DNA of 32,055 nucleotides from a bacterium (GCA_020624805.1 JAHKVW010000016.1:1-32055), one strand, 5' to 3'; shown: positions 15,897-24,761, counted from the stretch's first letter. Numbers and translations: made by a program. The notes: generated by a model from the letters alone, not told the origin.

Positions 15897-18800
15897 TCAA
15901 TCCCAAGCGGTAACGAGGAAGTGACCCAAGTCATTCTTCGAACCGTCCATCCAGTAGCCTGCATGGCTGAAGTCGGTGATATCCTCGGTCTGAGCGCCGT
16001 TTCCGTTGCTCAGGATAACGCCGGTAGCGCCTTCGGGAACATAGCACTTGAACTGGGTCTGACCCATATCATTGGTAACGGTTTCAGCCATAGCGGAACC
16101 CGGCCACTCGCCGTTCAAAGGACCGTTATCGTTCCAAGCGTAAACATAGGCTGTACCCCAACCGAAGTTATCGGTCAGCAGGAAGTAATCCTGATTCTGA
16201 TGATCATCTCCGCCGCCACCGCCGCCGGTGCCGCCTTCGATCTCAAAGAATTCGACCAGATAGTGACCTTCGGCATCCTTATCGGTCATGTAAACGCCGG
16301 TAGAGCCGGTGAACGGAATATCAACAGTCTGCTGTGTGCCGTCATTGATGATGTAGTTGGTCATACCCTCGGGCATCTCGAAGGTGTAGCGCTGCTCGCC
16401 GTACTCGTTAGTGTCGAGATAAGTCATCTCAACACCGGGCCACTGTACAGGCTCAACGCCATCTCCCCAATAGTAGATATTGACAGTGCTGAAGCCCTTG
16501 TTGTTCGAGAAGAGGATGGTTCTGCCGGTATCGTCATCATCATCGTCGTCATCGAGCGGAACAGCGCTGAGCGCAGCGTATGCCGCGGCACATGCGTTAT
16601 AACCTTCGTCGATATCCTCAACGTCGGCAGCGGGATTCATCGCGGTAGCGGCATAAGCGCTCAGAGCAGCCTGTGCCTGCTGATAAGCGGCGTTGGAGCC
16701 GTACTTATCGGCCGGATACTTCGCAAACAGCGTGTTCAATGCGGAATACGCGTTAAGGAACTCATCATAAGTGTGCTCGCCTACGGGAGCCTCACCGACG
16801 ATACGACCGGTGCGGTTGCCCTTGACCTTCACCTCAGCGAGGTAACGCTGGATGCAGGTAAGGTCAACGGAGGTGACAGAGTCATCCGCGTCAACATCGG
16901 CAACGGTCTTCTGATCGTTGGTCAAAGTCGACATACCCGCCAAGGATCTCTGGAGCACGGTAGCGTCCATAACAGTGACGTAACCGTCGCCGTCAACATC
17001 ACCGTAAATCTGCTTTCCGGGATCGGGAGTGGGTGCGTCACCGGTGTAGAGATAAACCACATTCAGCACGCCGGGCTGATAGAAGCCGGACGCCAGAGCG
17101 GGAGTGATATAGTTGCGGTTGAGAGAAGTGTCGGGAGTAGTGGTGTAGGTCTGGTTGGAACGAACGTTGGTAAAGGACTTGGTGACGTCGGGAGAGAGCT
17201 TCTCGCCTGTCTCGAGGTCGATATGAGAGGTAACGATAGAGCAGTTGAAGCTGGTGACGTTATCCTTGATCCAAGCCTCGCCGGCAACTTCGTAACCGGG
17301 CTCGCCCTGATCCGGAACCTGCGCGTTGGCGTTGGTGTTGTGGAACATGACGTAGCAAGCGGAGGAAGGAACATTGACAACCAGCCACTTGGAATCGGAC
17401 TGATCGGGATCGTCGTTCATCTTGGAAGCGTCTCTCTTACCCTGAGTAGCCCATGCGCCCAGAGGCTCGTTGCCCAGATCGTCATAAGCGTAGCAGTTGA
17501 CCCAAGACCAACCCTTGGCGTTGTAATAATGCACCTTGGTGGTGGTGTTGGAGAGCTTGTTGTAATAGAAGTTGAAGGTCGCGGGAGAAGCGGAATTGAA
17601 TTCGCCTACAGTGTTGCCGGGAACCTTCGTGGTATCGAGCTGATAGCCCTGTACACGAGTCGCGGGGATGGAGAACTTGTCGCCGTCCTTCAAGCGATAC
17701 TTCATCGGCGCCTTAGCCTGTGTCCCCGTCGCGTTATCAATGAAGTTGACGGTCAGATAAGCGGAGCCGATCTCTCTGGTGTAATAGAACTTGACGGTGA
17801 TATCCTGACCTGCGACAGCCGTACCGTAGGTAGCGTTACCGGAAGCAGTGGACTCGGTGTTGGTCAGGGTATGGTCAAACAGGATGGAAAGATTCTGAGA
17901 AGCACGCCATGTCTGGTTCTCTTTGTACTCGAACTTCTCGGTCTTAGCCTTGCTGTAAGAACCTGAAGCGGAATCACGGGTGTAATGCTCAACGGTCAGC
18001 TTGGAGGTGCCGAGAGCGGGCTGGCTGTAGTTGCCGAAGGAAGCAGAGTCAACGAGGACCACGCTGCTCCATGCGGGAACGCTGTAGGAACCGGAAGCAG
18101 TACCCAGAGAAGTGGTACCGGCCTTGGTGCCGTTAGCGACAACATTCCAGGAACCGGACAGGCTGATCGACTTCGCGGAATCGGAGTTGTTCAGCGCGAC
18201 GATGACCTTGTTCCATTCGCCGGACTTGTTGTTGGTGATCTGCCATGCAGTGCAGCCGGAAACAGTGGAAATATTGTTAGCGGTGGTGTCGCCGAAAGCG
18301 GAAACAGCCTTACGGATCGCGACAAGACCTGCATAGTAATCGGAAACCGCCTTATACTTGGAAGCGCGGCTCCAGTTGATCGCGTTCATGTTGTCAGGTG
18401 AACGGTAGGAGTTCTGATCGCCGTACTTGGTGCGGCAGAACTCGGTACCCGCTACGGTGAACGGAATACCCTGAGCGGTCAAAGCGGAGGTCAGACCGAG
18501 CTTGACCTGACCGAGCACCTTGGCGTCGGTGGTCTCAACAATGTTCTTGTTGGTGTTGTACAGAGTGGGATCGTCCTTACCGGTCTTGAAGCCGGAGGTT
18601 CTGTTCGCCGCTAAGATCTTATCGAAGAGCGTGAAGTTATCGTGGTTATCGGTGTACTGGATCATCTGCTCGGGCTTAGCGCCGGAGAAATCGGTCGCGG
18701 TACCGCCCGCAGCCTTCAGGACCTCGGTAGCGGAGCCGCCGTTGAGGAAGCCGGTACCGGTAGCGGTCTCATGGCTGCCCTTGAGCGCATCGGAGTAGCC

Positions 18801-20096
18801 TTCGTTGAAGCCGCCGACTCTGGTCAGAGAAGCGATGTTGGACTTGCTGACAGCGTTGGTGATACCGTTGTCGGAACCGCCTGCCCACGGCTCGCCATAC
18901 ATCAGAATACGGGAGTCAACCTGGTCAAGAGCGGATCTCCAAGCTTTGACGGAGTTGGTGTCGAAGCAGCCCATCAGGTCAAAACGGAAGCCGTCAATAT
19001 GATACTCATTTGCCCAGTAAAGCAGAGAATCCTGGATGTACTGGCGGGTCATTGCCTTCTCGGAAGACAGAACGTTGCCCAGACCGGAACCGTTATGATA
19101 GGTGTTGCCTGCCATGTTGGACATACGATAGAAGTATTTCGGAACCGTCTTGGAGAACGGAGAGCCCTCACGAACGAAGGTATGGTTGTAAACAACGTCC
19201 ATGACAACGGAGATACCGCGGTCATGCAGCGCCTGAACCAGCATCTTGAACTCCTTGATACGGGTGTTGCCGTCATAAGGATCGGAGGAGTAAGAGCCTT
19301 CGGGAACATTGTAGTTCTTGGGATCATAACCCCAGTTGCGCTTGTTCTGGTTATCGGTCTCATCGATAGACGCAAAGTCCTCGACAGGCATCAGCTGTAC
19401 ACAGTTGACGTTGTGCTCGACCAGATAGTCAACACAGGAAGCAACAGCGCCTTCGCCGTTGACGGTGGTGTTACCCTCGGTGAACGCGAGATACTTACCG
19501 CGGTTTTCTTCACTTACGCCGGAAGAAACATCGATAGAGAAATCACGAACGTGAACTTCCCATACGACAGCCTCGCCGGGGTTGTTGAACAGAACGTGGC
19601 TGTCCTGATCCCAACCGGCAGGGTCTGTGGAATCGAGGTCAACGACCATGGAACGGTCGCCGTTCGCGCCGACGCCCTTTGCATACGGGTCAACGGTCTC
19701 GCTGACAACGCCGTTGCGTGTAACGAGATAGGTGTAATAGGTGTTTTTGAGGTCACCGGACTTAGTCAGGGACCAGATACCGGTGGTGCTGTCATAAGTC
19801 ATGGCGGAGGTGCCGAGAACGGCAGCGCCCGACTCAGCGTCGGTACCGGTGGTAAACATTTTTACCATCACAGAAGTAGCTTCGGGAGCCCACACCTTAA
19901 AGGTAGTGGCAGACGGCGTATAAGTCGCGCCGAGATTTTTCTCCGCAGCCGCCTTTGTGGCGTAGTTCTCGAGATAGGACTGGTTGGAATAACCGGTGTC
20001 GGCCAGATCCGCCTCAGCGGCAGAAGCCGCTACGGTGAATACTGACATCAGCATCAGTACAGCCAGAGCTATGGAGATAATCCTACGAATTTTCAT
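15897..20096 (-). CDS. Secreted multidomain GH13 pullulanase-like enzyme with internal dockerin, MucBP-like repeats and starch-binding modules
   Basis: This 1399-residue extracellular enzyme probably cleaves alpha-1,6 links in starch or pullulan. In order it has a signal peptide (1-27), a CBM48-like module (about 58-150), and a GH13 domain (about 170-600). The latter has NWGYDPKNY, VVYNH (302-306), nucleophile Asp373 (GFRFDLMG), acid Glu402 (YGEPW) and Asp486 (DNHDN), resembling type I pullulanases. A beta domain follows, then MucBP-like repeats (about 698-848), a beta module (853-945) and another MucBP-like segment (947-1018). A dockerin is at 1029-1090 (GDVDGDG, ADVDADD), then a helical linker and an eight-Asp run. 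Two tandem CBM26-like starch-binding modules close the protein (about 1192-1287 and 1303-1399). The start has AAGGAGAGG upstream. The dockerin is internal, which is unusual. The gene stands alone. Confidence 0.93.
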   Translation of the reverse strand: MKIRRIISIALAVLMLMSVFTVAASAAEADLADTGYSNQSYLENYATKAAAEKNLGATYTPSATTFKVWAPEATSVMVKMFTTGTDAESGAAVLGTSAMTYDSTTGIWSLTKSGDLKNTYYTYLVTRNGVVSETVDPYAKGVGANGDRSMVVDLDSTDPAGWDQDSHVLFNNPGEAVVWEVHVRDFSIDVSSGVSEENRGKYLAFTEGNTTVNGEGAVASCVDYLVEHNVNCVQLMPVEDFASIDETDNQNKRNWGYDPKNYNVPEGSYSSDPYDGNTRIKEFKMLVQALHDRGISVVMDVVYNHTFVREGSPFSKTVPKYFYRMSNMAGNTYHNGSGLGNVLSSEKAMTRQYIQDSLLYWANEYHIDGFRFDLMGCFDTNSVKAWRSALDQVDSRILMYGEPWAGGSDNGITNAVSKSNIASLTRVGGFNEGYSDALKGSHETATGTGFLNGGSATEVLKAAGGTATDFSGAKPEQMIQYTDNHDNFTLFDKILAANRTSGFKTGKDDPTLYNTNKNIVETTDAKVLGQVKLGLTSALTAQGIPFTVAGTEFCRTKYGDQNSYRSPDNMNAINWSRASKYKAVSDYYAGLVAIRKAVSAFGDTTANNISTVSGCTAWQITNNKSGEWNKVIVALNNSDSAKSISLSGSWNVVANGTKAGTTSLGTASGSYSVPAWSSVVLVDSASFGNYSQPALGTSKLTVEHYTRDSASGSYSKAKTEKFEYKENQTWRASQNLSILFDHTLTNTESTASGNATYGTAVAGQDITVKFYYTREIGSAYLTVNFIDNATGTQAKAPMKYRLKDGDKFSIPATRVQGYQLDTTKVPGNTVGEFNSASPATFNFYYNKLSNTTTKVHYYNAKGWSWVNCYAYDDLGNEPLGAWATQGKRDASKMNDDPDQSDSKWLVVNVPSSACYVMFHNTNANAQVPDQGEPGYEVAGEAWIKDNVTSFNCSIVTSHIDLETGEKLSPDVTKSFTNVRSNQTYTTTPDTSLNRNYITPALASGFYQPGVLNVVYLYTGDAPTPDPGKQIYGDVDGDGYVTVMDATVLQRSLAGMSTLTNDQKTVADVDADDSVTSVDLTCIQRYLAEVKVKGNRTGRIVGEAPVGEHTYDEFLNAYSALNTLFAKYPADKYGSNAAYQQAQAALSAYAATAMNPAADVEDIDEGYNACAAAYAALSAVPLDDDDDDDDTGRTILFSNNKGFSTVNIYYWGDGVEPVQWPGVEMTYLDTNEYGEQRYTFEMPEGMTNYIINDGTQQTVDIPFTGSTGVYMTDKDAEGHYLVEFFEIEGGTGGGGGGDDHQNQDYFLLTDNFGWGTAYVYAWNDNGPLNGEWPGSAMAETVTNDMGQTQFKCYVPEGATGVILSNGNGAQTEDITDFSHAGYWMDGSKNDLGHFLVTAWD

Positions 20097-20169
20097 GTAA
20101 TCCTCTCCTTCATAAAGAATACGTACTGTGAATCGGCATGGAAAAATACATACTAATCCAGTTACAATC

Positions 20170-20178
20170 ATTATAGCA
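20170..20178 (-). promoter_or_regulatory. Extended -10 promoter of the GH13 gene
   Basis: On the minus strand, TGC directly precedes TATAAT (20175-20170), an extended -10 element. No good -35 hexamer is seen at 17 bases. The predicted start near 20163 gives a leader of about 65 bases. Confidence 0.5.
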
Positions 20179-20250
20179 TAACCTCAATAATAAATAAATG
20201 AAAAACAGAATATTTCGTCACGATGTTTTGCACAATCTTTTTGTCTGTTT

Positions 20251-20292
20251 TTTGTTAATAATAACAAAGAAAGTTTTTGTTTGTACAAAAAC
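20251..20292. promoter_or_regulatory. Two adjacent AT-rich palindromes upstream of the GH13 promoter
   Basis: TTTGTTA/TAACAAA with a four-base centre (20251-20268) is followed five bases later by GTTTTTGT/ACAAAAAC with a TTGT centre (20273-20292). They lie about 75-120 bases upstream of the GH13 -10 element. They could be operator sites for a starch regulator or simple AT-rich structure. The rest of 20179-20388 shows nothing else I can support. Confidence 0.35.
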
Positions 20293-20388
20293 GATTGTAC
20301 CCGAACACACCGAAAATGCGATTATGCATATATAATTCTAAAATAGAAATAAGAGGCATTCCGAAACGAAACACCTCTTTCCTAACCG

Positions 20389-20533
20389 TTTTGTCATTGC
20401 GAGGCTTGCAAAAGCCGTGGCAATCCCGACCGCATACATTTTGTCATTGCGAGGCTTGCATAAGCCGTGGCAATCTCAACCGCATACATTTTGTCATTGC
20501 GAGGCTTGCATAAGCCGTGGCAATCTCAACCGC
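20389..20533 (+). repeat. Three tandem copies of a 50-base palindromic repeat
   Basis: Units begin at 20389, 20439 and 20489 with an exact 50-base period; the third ends at 20533. Each contains GTCATTGCGAGGCTTGCA, then AAGCCGTGGCAATC, and folds as ATTGC/GCAAT outside and GGCTT/AAGCC inside. Copies two and three are nearly identical; copy one differs at three bases. The third unit ends exactly at the stop codon of the minus-strand ROK-like gene at 20534. Single copies of the same family in the opposite orientation lie at 2492 and 2548. Confidence 0.92.
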
Positions 20534-21625
20534 TTATTGTATCTTGATATCCGTGAACCCTACGCCGAAGCCGGTACCGAGGGTGATACATACCGATCGA
20601 TCGACGTCCGCGAAGTACAGCGCCGACGCGGTGCTGTCATGCACCAGCCTGACCTTGATATCGCGGTGCAGTTCTCCGGACAGGTCATCCTCCAACACAG
20701 CGGCATAGTCCGGATTGATGGCGCAGAGCTTTGCGTAACCGCCTCGCTCGCCGTTCAAAATGCCGTTGTGCGTATAATTGGCGATGCTGATCAGGATCGT
20801 ATCATCCAGCGTCGCGGGATCGGCGGCTCGATATGACGCGACGATCGTGTTGACGATATAGCGGTGCAGCTCGATCGCCTCACGGCGTTTCTCGTCTTCA
20901 CTGTCAAAATGGCTCTTCATATGCAGGGACGGCAGGCTCTCCTGCGCGGTGAACTCCGCGATCTCGCCGCCGGATTTTTTGATGACCGCGCGCTTGATCC
21001 CCGTATGCCCGAAATCCAGCACCAACGATGATGTATCATTCTTCATCAGCTTTTGCGCCAGCCCCATCATGCCGATGTAGGTGCCGTTATCAAAGAGCAT
21101 GATGTGGTACGGCTTTTCGCCCGCGCTATCAAAGATCGTCTGGATATCTTCTTTGAAGCGTCTGCCCATCATCGAGCTTGCCAGACCGCCGGTGAGGATA
21201 ACGGTCTTGAGCGACCGCCAGTATTCCCAGCAGGCGTCGTCCCAATCATCACGCGCCAGACGGTTTTCCCGCTACCCTTTTTTGAGCGCCAACAGCAGCA
21301 GTCCGAGACGGTTGCCGAACTGCTTGACGACGCGTGCCGCCATCTGACGATAACGCGCGTCGTCGGACTCAAGCGATTCATTCAAAATCTGCGGCAGTCT
21401 GTAATCGGGCTCCTCGCTCAGATCGATCCCGTAGCGGCGCGACACGCGTCTGATACAAGCGACGATCGCGGGTGTGGAGAAGATCTCGTTGAAGCCCATC
21501 CCCTCGATCTCATCTTCGATCCCGTACAACGGGAGCTTTTTGAGTACCGCACGGTTAAGCGAACAGCGCGGGGATAAATATTCGGTTTTGTCCTCTTCGG
21601 AATAACAGATAAACGGATTTTTCAT
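20534..21625 (-). pseudogene. ASKHA/ROK-like kinase gene with an in-frame amber stop
   Basis: A reading frame of 363 codons is interrupted by one TAG at 21272-21274 after 117 codons. The frame is unchanged on both sides, and the sequence after it (RENRLARDDWDDACWEYWR, then KTVILTGGLASS) reads as normal protein. So this is a point nonsense change, most simply CAG to TAG, or a sequencing error, not a frameshift. The protein resembles ROK sugar kinases but the motifs are out of order. The adenosine-side VILTGGLASS comes first, then phosphate-1-like LVLDFGHTGIKRA, then HDSTASAL and phosphate-2-like TLGTGFGVGF at the extreme C-terminus. It lies 39 bases after the ABC permease gene, with a TAAGG-type site before ATG 21625. 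A shorter product could start from ATG 21172. Function is unassigned. Confidence 0.75.
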
Positions 21626-21664
21626 CTATATCAACCTTATTGTAAAATACTCGCGAATGTTCCG

Positions 21665-22456
21665 CTACGAACCCGCGGACTCATACGCCCGCAGTCCCCT
21701 GTTCCAGACAAACACAGCGAGCGTGAACATCACCGTTCCCGCGATCACCGTGCCGCCGATACAAAACAGCGGATCCTTACCGGTCAGAAAGTAGCTCGCC
21801 GGAAAATACGCGGTAAAGGCGAACGGGATCACATAGGTGATGATCGTCTGCACCGCCTTATTGTAGATGGTGACCGGGTATTTGGAGAAGTCATTGACCA
21901 TATACAGCATATGGATGATATGACCGCTCGCTTTTGTCCAGAACGCGATCGCCGCGGTCATGATCTTCAGCGATGTGTAGATCAGCGTCGCGAACACGAC
22001 CGCGACCAACGCCAGCGGTATCGTGTACCAGTGAAACGGCAGATCGAGCTGCGGAACGGAATAGCCGAGCAGCAGGATACAGGACAGCATCTCGCCGAAC
22101 GCGTCAACGCAGAAGTTTTCCGAAATGACATGGAACAGCGTGTTGATGGGTCGCGTCAGGTATTTATCGAATTCGCCCTTGCGGACGATGCGGTAGCCCA
22201 CCATCCACAGGTTATCGGTCAAAAGATGATCCAGCGACTTCGGGATCAATGAAAAGCCGTAGATGAACAATATCTGCGGAAAGGTATAGCCGATCAGCGA
22301 AGGGATCTGACTGAAAATGATGCCGAGAAACAGGATCTGGATCGCCTGCGTGATCAGCAGACCGATCGCGCCGAGCAGGAAATCCACCTTGTATTCCATC
22401 AGCTTTTTCAGATATTGGACAACAAAAATGCGGTGGAGGCGTAAATATCTTTTCAT
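21665..22456 (-). CDS. ABC-2 type transporter permease (COG3694-like)
   Basis: This 263-residue membrane protein has about six helices and the ABC-2 permease pattern, including the GFSLIPKSLDHLLTDNLW segment and the RKGEFDKYLTRPIN motif typical of this permease subfamily. It is the second permease of an exporter with the two genes upstream. It begins three bases after the preceding permease stop, with GGGAGGT upstream. The ATPase-permease-permease trio is widespread in Firmicutes but its substrate is not established. Confidence 0.9.
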   Translation of the reverse strand: MKRYLRLHRIFVVQYLKKLMEYKVDFLLGAIGLLITQAIQILFLGIIFSQIPSLIGYTFPQILFIYGFSLIPKSLDHLLTDNLWMVGYRIVRKGEFDKYLTRPINTLFHVISENFCVDAFGEMLSCILLLGYSVPQLDLPFHWYTIPLALVAVVFATLIYTSLKIMTAAIAFWTKASGHIIHMLYMVNDFSKYPVTIYNKAVQTIITYVIPFAFTAYFPASYFLTGKDPLFCIGGTVIAGTVMFTLAVFVWNRGLRAYESAGS

Positions 22457-22459
22457 ATC

Positions 22460-23287
22460 TCAACCTCCCTGCACCGAAAGGTACCTGACCGCGCTGCGCC
22501 AGATCAGCTTGGTGACGCCGTACATCACGACGACCCAAAAGATCTGCAGCCCGAAGCTCCACAGGATCTGTGACGTCGAATACATCCCCATGTAGATCAT
22601 CACGGGCGTATACGACAGCGACGCGAACGGCAGGATGTTCAACACAGCCGCCAGTCCCGACGGCATGAACGCGAGCGGGATGATCGCGCCCGACAGGAAG
22701 GAGATCAGCGTTTCCTTGATCAGCGTCGTGCCCCACAGATTCTTGAAGAAGAACGCCATGAATCCGTAGCATACATTAAAATAGAAAGAGATCATGTAAG
22801 CCAACAGCAAACTGACAATATATAATAGGAAGTAACCGATCTGAAAACGCACTTCGCCGCAAACGGCATAGCGGTAGATCTCCACACCCGCTACCATCGG
22901 CACAAAGATCATCGAGATCGAGATCAACCGACTGCCCAACTCCTGAAACAGAAAGCACATCTCAAAGGAGCACGGCTTGATCATCCGCATGGCGATGGAA
23001 CCGTCGATGATCTCCTCGCCTACCGCGAACGCGCCGTCGGAGTAGGTCATGTAACCCGTCAGAAAGGTGATGAAGATATAGACCACCATATCCTCCATGG
23101 TAAAGCCCATGAAGGTCTCGCTGTCGGAGCTGAGAAAAACTGCCTTCCATACAAAGTACATGATGAACGCCGCCATGATCTCGCCGATCAGGTGACAGAT
23201 AAAGTTCGCGCGATAGGCGATCATCTCCTGCATACCGGCGCGGGTGAACGGCTTATAGGTACGGAAAAAGCGTTTGATCCGACTCAT
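22460..23287 (-). CDS. ABC-2 type transporter permease (COG4587-like)
   Basis: This 275-residue permease has about six membrane helices. The EEIIDGSIAMRMIKP segment is the counterpart of RKGEFDKYLTRPIN in its partner, which shows that the two permeases are distant paralogues forming a heterodimer. Its start overlaps the ATPase stop by ATGA, so it is translationally coupled to it. The substrate is unknown. Confidence 0.9.
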   Translation of the reverse strand: MSRIKRFFRTYKPFTRAGMQEMIAYRANFICHLIGEIMAAFIMYFVWKAVFLSSDSETFMGFTMEDMVVYIFITFLTGYMTYSDGAFAVGEEIIDGSIAMRMIKPCSFEMCFLFQELGSRLISISMIFVPMVAGVEIYRYAVCGEVRFQIGYFLLYIVSLLLAYMISFYFNVCYGFMAFFFKNLWGTTLIKETLISFLSGAIIPLAFMPSGLAAVLNILPFASLSYTPVMIYMGMYSTSQILWSFGLQIFWVVVMYGVTKLIWRSAVRYLSVQGG

Positions 23288-24300
23288 AGGCTCACCTCAC
23301 GGCGGTACAGGCGCTTGATGATCTCCTCGATCTCGACGCCCTTGATATTCAGATCCTTGACATGGACGGTCGATAAGGTATAGGAAATAACGTCCTCCAC
23401 GCTCACCTCGGCGGTATCGAAGCGCACGCGCGCCAAACTGCCGTCACGCTCGGCGCTGAGCTCATCCTCTGTCAGATGAAAACGGCGATGATAATCGAGC
23501 AGCTTGAAATCGGGCGCGTTGACCAGCTCGAATTCGAGCGTGCGCACATCGCCGAAATTGCGCTTCAACTCCGAAAGCCCGCCGTCGAACACCTTTTTGC
23601 CCTTGTCTATCATCACGATACGCTCGCACAACAGCTCGATATCCGCAAGGTCGTGGGTGGTGAGGATCACGGTCGTGCCCTCTTCTTTGTTGATCTTCAT
23701 GATCGCGTTGCGGATATTATCCTTGACGACAACGTCCAGACCGATGGTCGGCTCGTCCAAAAACAATACCTTCGGAGAATGGAGCAGCGACGCGGCGATA
23801 TCGGCGCGCATCCGCTGTCCGAGCGACAGGGTACGAACGGGGCTGGTGATAAAGCTGTCAAGCTCCAACACCTCGTTGAGAAACGCCATGCGCTTTTGAT
23901 ACTGATCGTCCGGCACCTGATAGATCTCTTTTAATACGGCATAGGTCTCTCTGAGCGCCAGATCCCACCACAGCTGTGTACGCTGACCGAATACAACGCC
24001 GATCTCACGCACATAGTTCTTTCGATCCTCCTGCGGGATCTTGCCGTTGATGCGGCACATGCCCGAGGTAGGCATCAGGATACCGGTCAGCATCTTGATG
24101 ACCGTGCTTTTACCGGCGCCGTTGGGACCGATGAAGCCGAGGATCTCACCCTTCGGCACTTCAAATGAGATGCCGTCCACTGCCTTGACGATCTCTTTTT
24201 TCGGATGAAAAAGGGATTTGACCGATCCTTTCAGTCCGGGCTCCTTGATGATCTTTTTAAATTCCTTTCGCAAATTCTCCGCGTAAATCATACTTTCCAT
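23284..24300 (-). CDS. ABC transporter ATP-binding protein (COG4586-like)
   Basis: This 338-residue ATPase energises the two permeases downstream. Walker A is GPNGAGKST (58-66), the signature is LSLGQ (158-162), Walker B with catalytic Glu is VLFLDEP (178-184), and the switch His is His216 (TTHDL). An N-terminal insert with FHPKKE near residue 31 and a C-terminal extension after about 235 match the COG4586 subfamily. The start has GGAAG seven bases upstream; a second ATG three codons later is possible. A TTGAAA-N17-TATGAT promoter lies upstream. Confidence 0.93.
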   Translation of the reverse strand: MESMIYAENLRKEFKKIIKEPGLKGSVKSLFHPKKEIVKAVDGISFEVPKGEILGFIGPNGAGKSTVIKMLTGILMPTSGMCRINGKIPQEDRKNYVREIGVVFGQRTQLWWDLALRETYAVLKEIYQVPDDQYQKRMAFLNEVLELDSFITSPVRTLSLGQRMRADIAASLLHSPKVLFLDEPTIGLDVVVKDNIRNAIMKINKEEGTTVILTTHDLADIELLCERIVMIDKGKKVFDGGLSELKRNFGDVRTLEFELVNAPDFKLLDYHRRFHLTEDELSAERDGSLARVRFDTAEVSVEDVISYTLSTVHVKDLNIKGVEIEEIIKRLYRREVSL

Positions 24301-24340
24301 AATGATCTTCCATTATCATATCAAGAATAAATCTTGTCAT

Positions 24341-24369
24341 ATCATAGCATATCGACCGACTGTTTTCAA
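24341..24369 (-). promoter_or_regulatory. Promoter of the ABC transporter operon
   Basis: On the minus strand, TTGAAA (24369-24364) and TATGAT (24346-24341) are 17 bases apart, with TGC directly before the -10. The leader is about 35 bases. Confidence 0.7.
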
Positions 24370-24461
24370 GCGAAAAAGCGTGAAGAAAAGCGGTTTTTGG
24401 TTACAAAACACCTTGATTCGTGTCGATTCCTGTAACGATATTTACACTTTTGTTGAAATGC

Positions 24462-24490
24462 TTGCAAACGCGATAGCACGGTGCTACAAT
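24462..24490 (+). promoter_or_regulatory. Promoter of the DUF6514-like gene
   Basis: TTGCAA (24462-24467) and TACAAT (24485-24490) are 17 bases apart, with TGC before the -10. Confidence 0.65.
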
Positions 24491-24506
24491 CACACTGTAA
24501 TGTGAT
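24489..24506. promoter_or_regulatory. Operator-like palindrome over the transcription start
   Basis: ATCACA (24489-24494) and TGTGAT (24501-24506) are perfect 6-base inverted arms with a CTGTAA centre. The palindrome overlaps the last bases of the -10 element and covers the predicted start site, a typical repressor position. Confidence 0.45.
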
Positions 24507-24530
24507 GATTCTTCACTAAGGAGGCGCCGT

Positions 24531-24761
24531 GTGATACAATATGACCTGCAAATCGGACATGCGTATAACAGCGAATACGGAGCCTATGTGACATACGGCG
24601 TCACAGCGTATTTCCGCGGAAAAGTCTTCTGTACCATCGAAGATATCTCGTTGGATAAAAACAAGGTCGAACAGTTAGTAAAGTACTTCAACGAGGAACA
24701 GCTCTCCCCCGCACACCTTGAAGAAGCGATCGAAAACTATTTATATGATTTCACATTATAA
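24531..24761 (+). CDS. Small conserved protein, DUF6514-like, GTG start
   Basis: This 76-residue soluble protein begins at a GTG with AAGGAGG six bases upstream; no ATG start fits. The pattern of a beta-rich first half, then DISLDKNKVEQLVKYFNE and SPAHLEEAIENYLYD, resembles the DUF6514 family found in Clostridia. That assignment is from memory. The role is unknown. It has its own promoter and a possible operator. A separate promoter for the next gene begins right at its stop, so the two are probably not obligately cotranscribed. Confidence 0.75.
   Translation: MIQYDLQIGHAYNSEYGAYVTYGVTAYFRGKVFCTIEDISLDKNKVEQLVKYFNEEQLSPAHLEEAIENYLYDFTL

Noticed and set aside
15921..17966. 681-codon open frame antisense to the GH13 gene
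   Set aside because: Long antisense frames arise from the codon bias of the large gene. The product is Val/Gly/Ile-rich with no motifs, and the sense strand encodes a clear enzyme.
20389..20533. CRISPR array
   Set aside because: Units are contiguous palindromic copies with a 50-base period and no unique spacers, and no cas genes are nearby.
21169..21381. Frameshift as the cause of the ROK-like gene break
   Set aside because: The coding frame before and after the TAG at 21272 is the same; the alternative frame gives a Ser/Arg-rich sequence unlike protein.
24302..24505. 67-codon open frame on the plus strand before the DUF6514-like gene
   Set aside because: It overlaps two promoters, has no ribosome binding site and no recognisable features.
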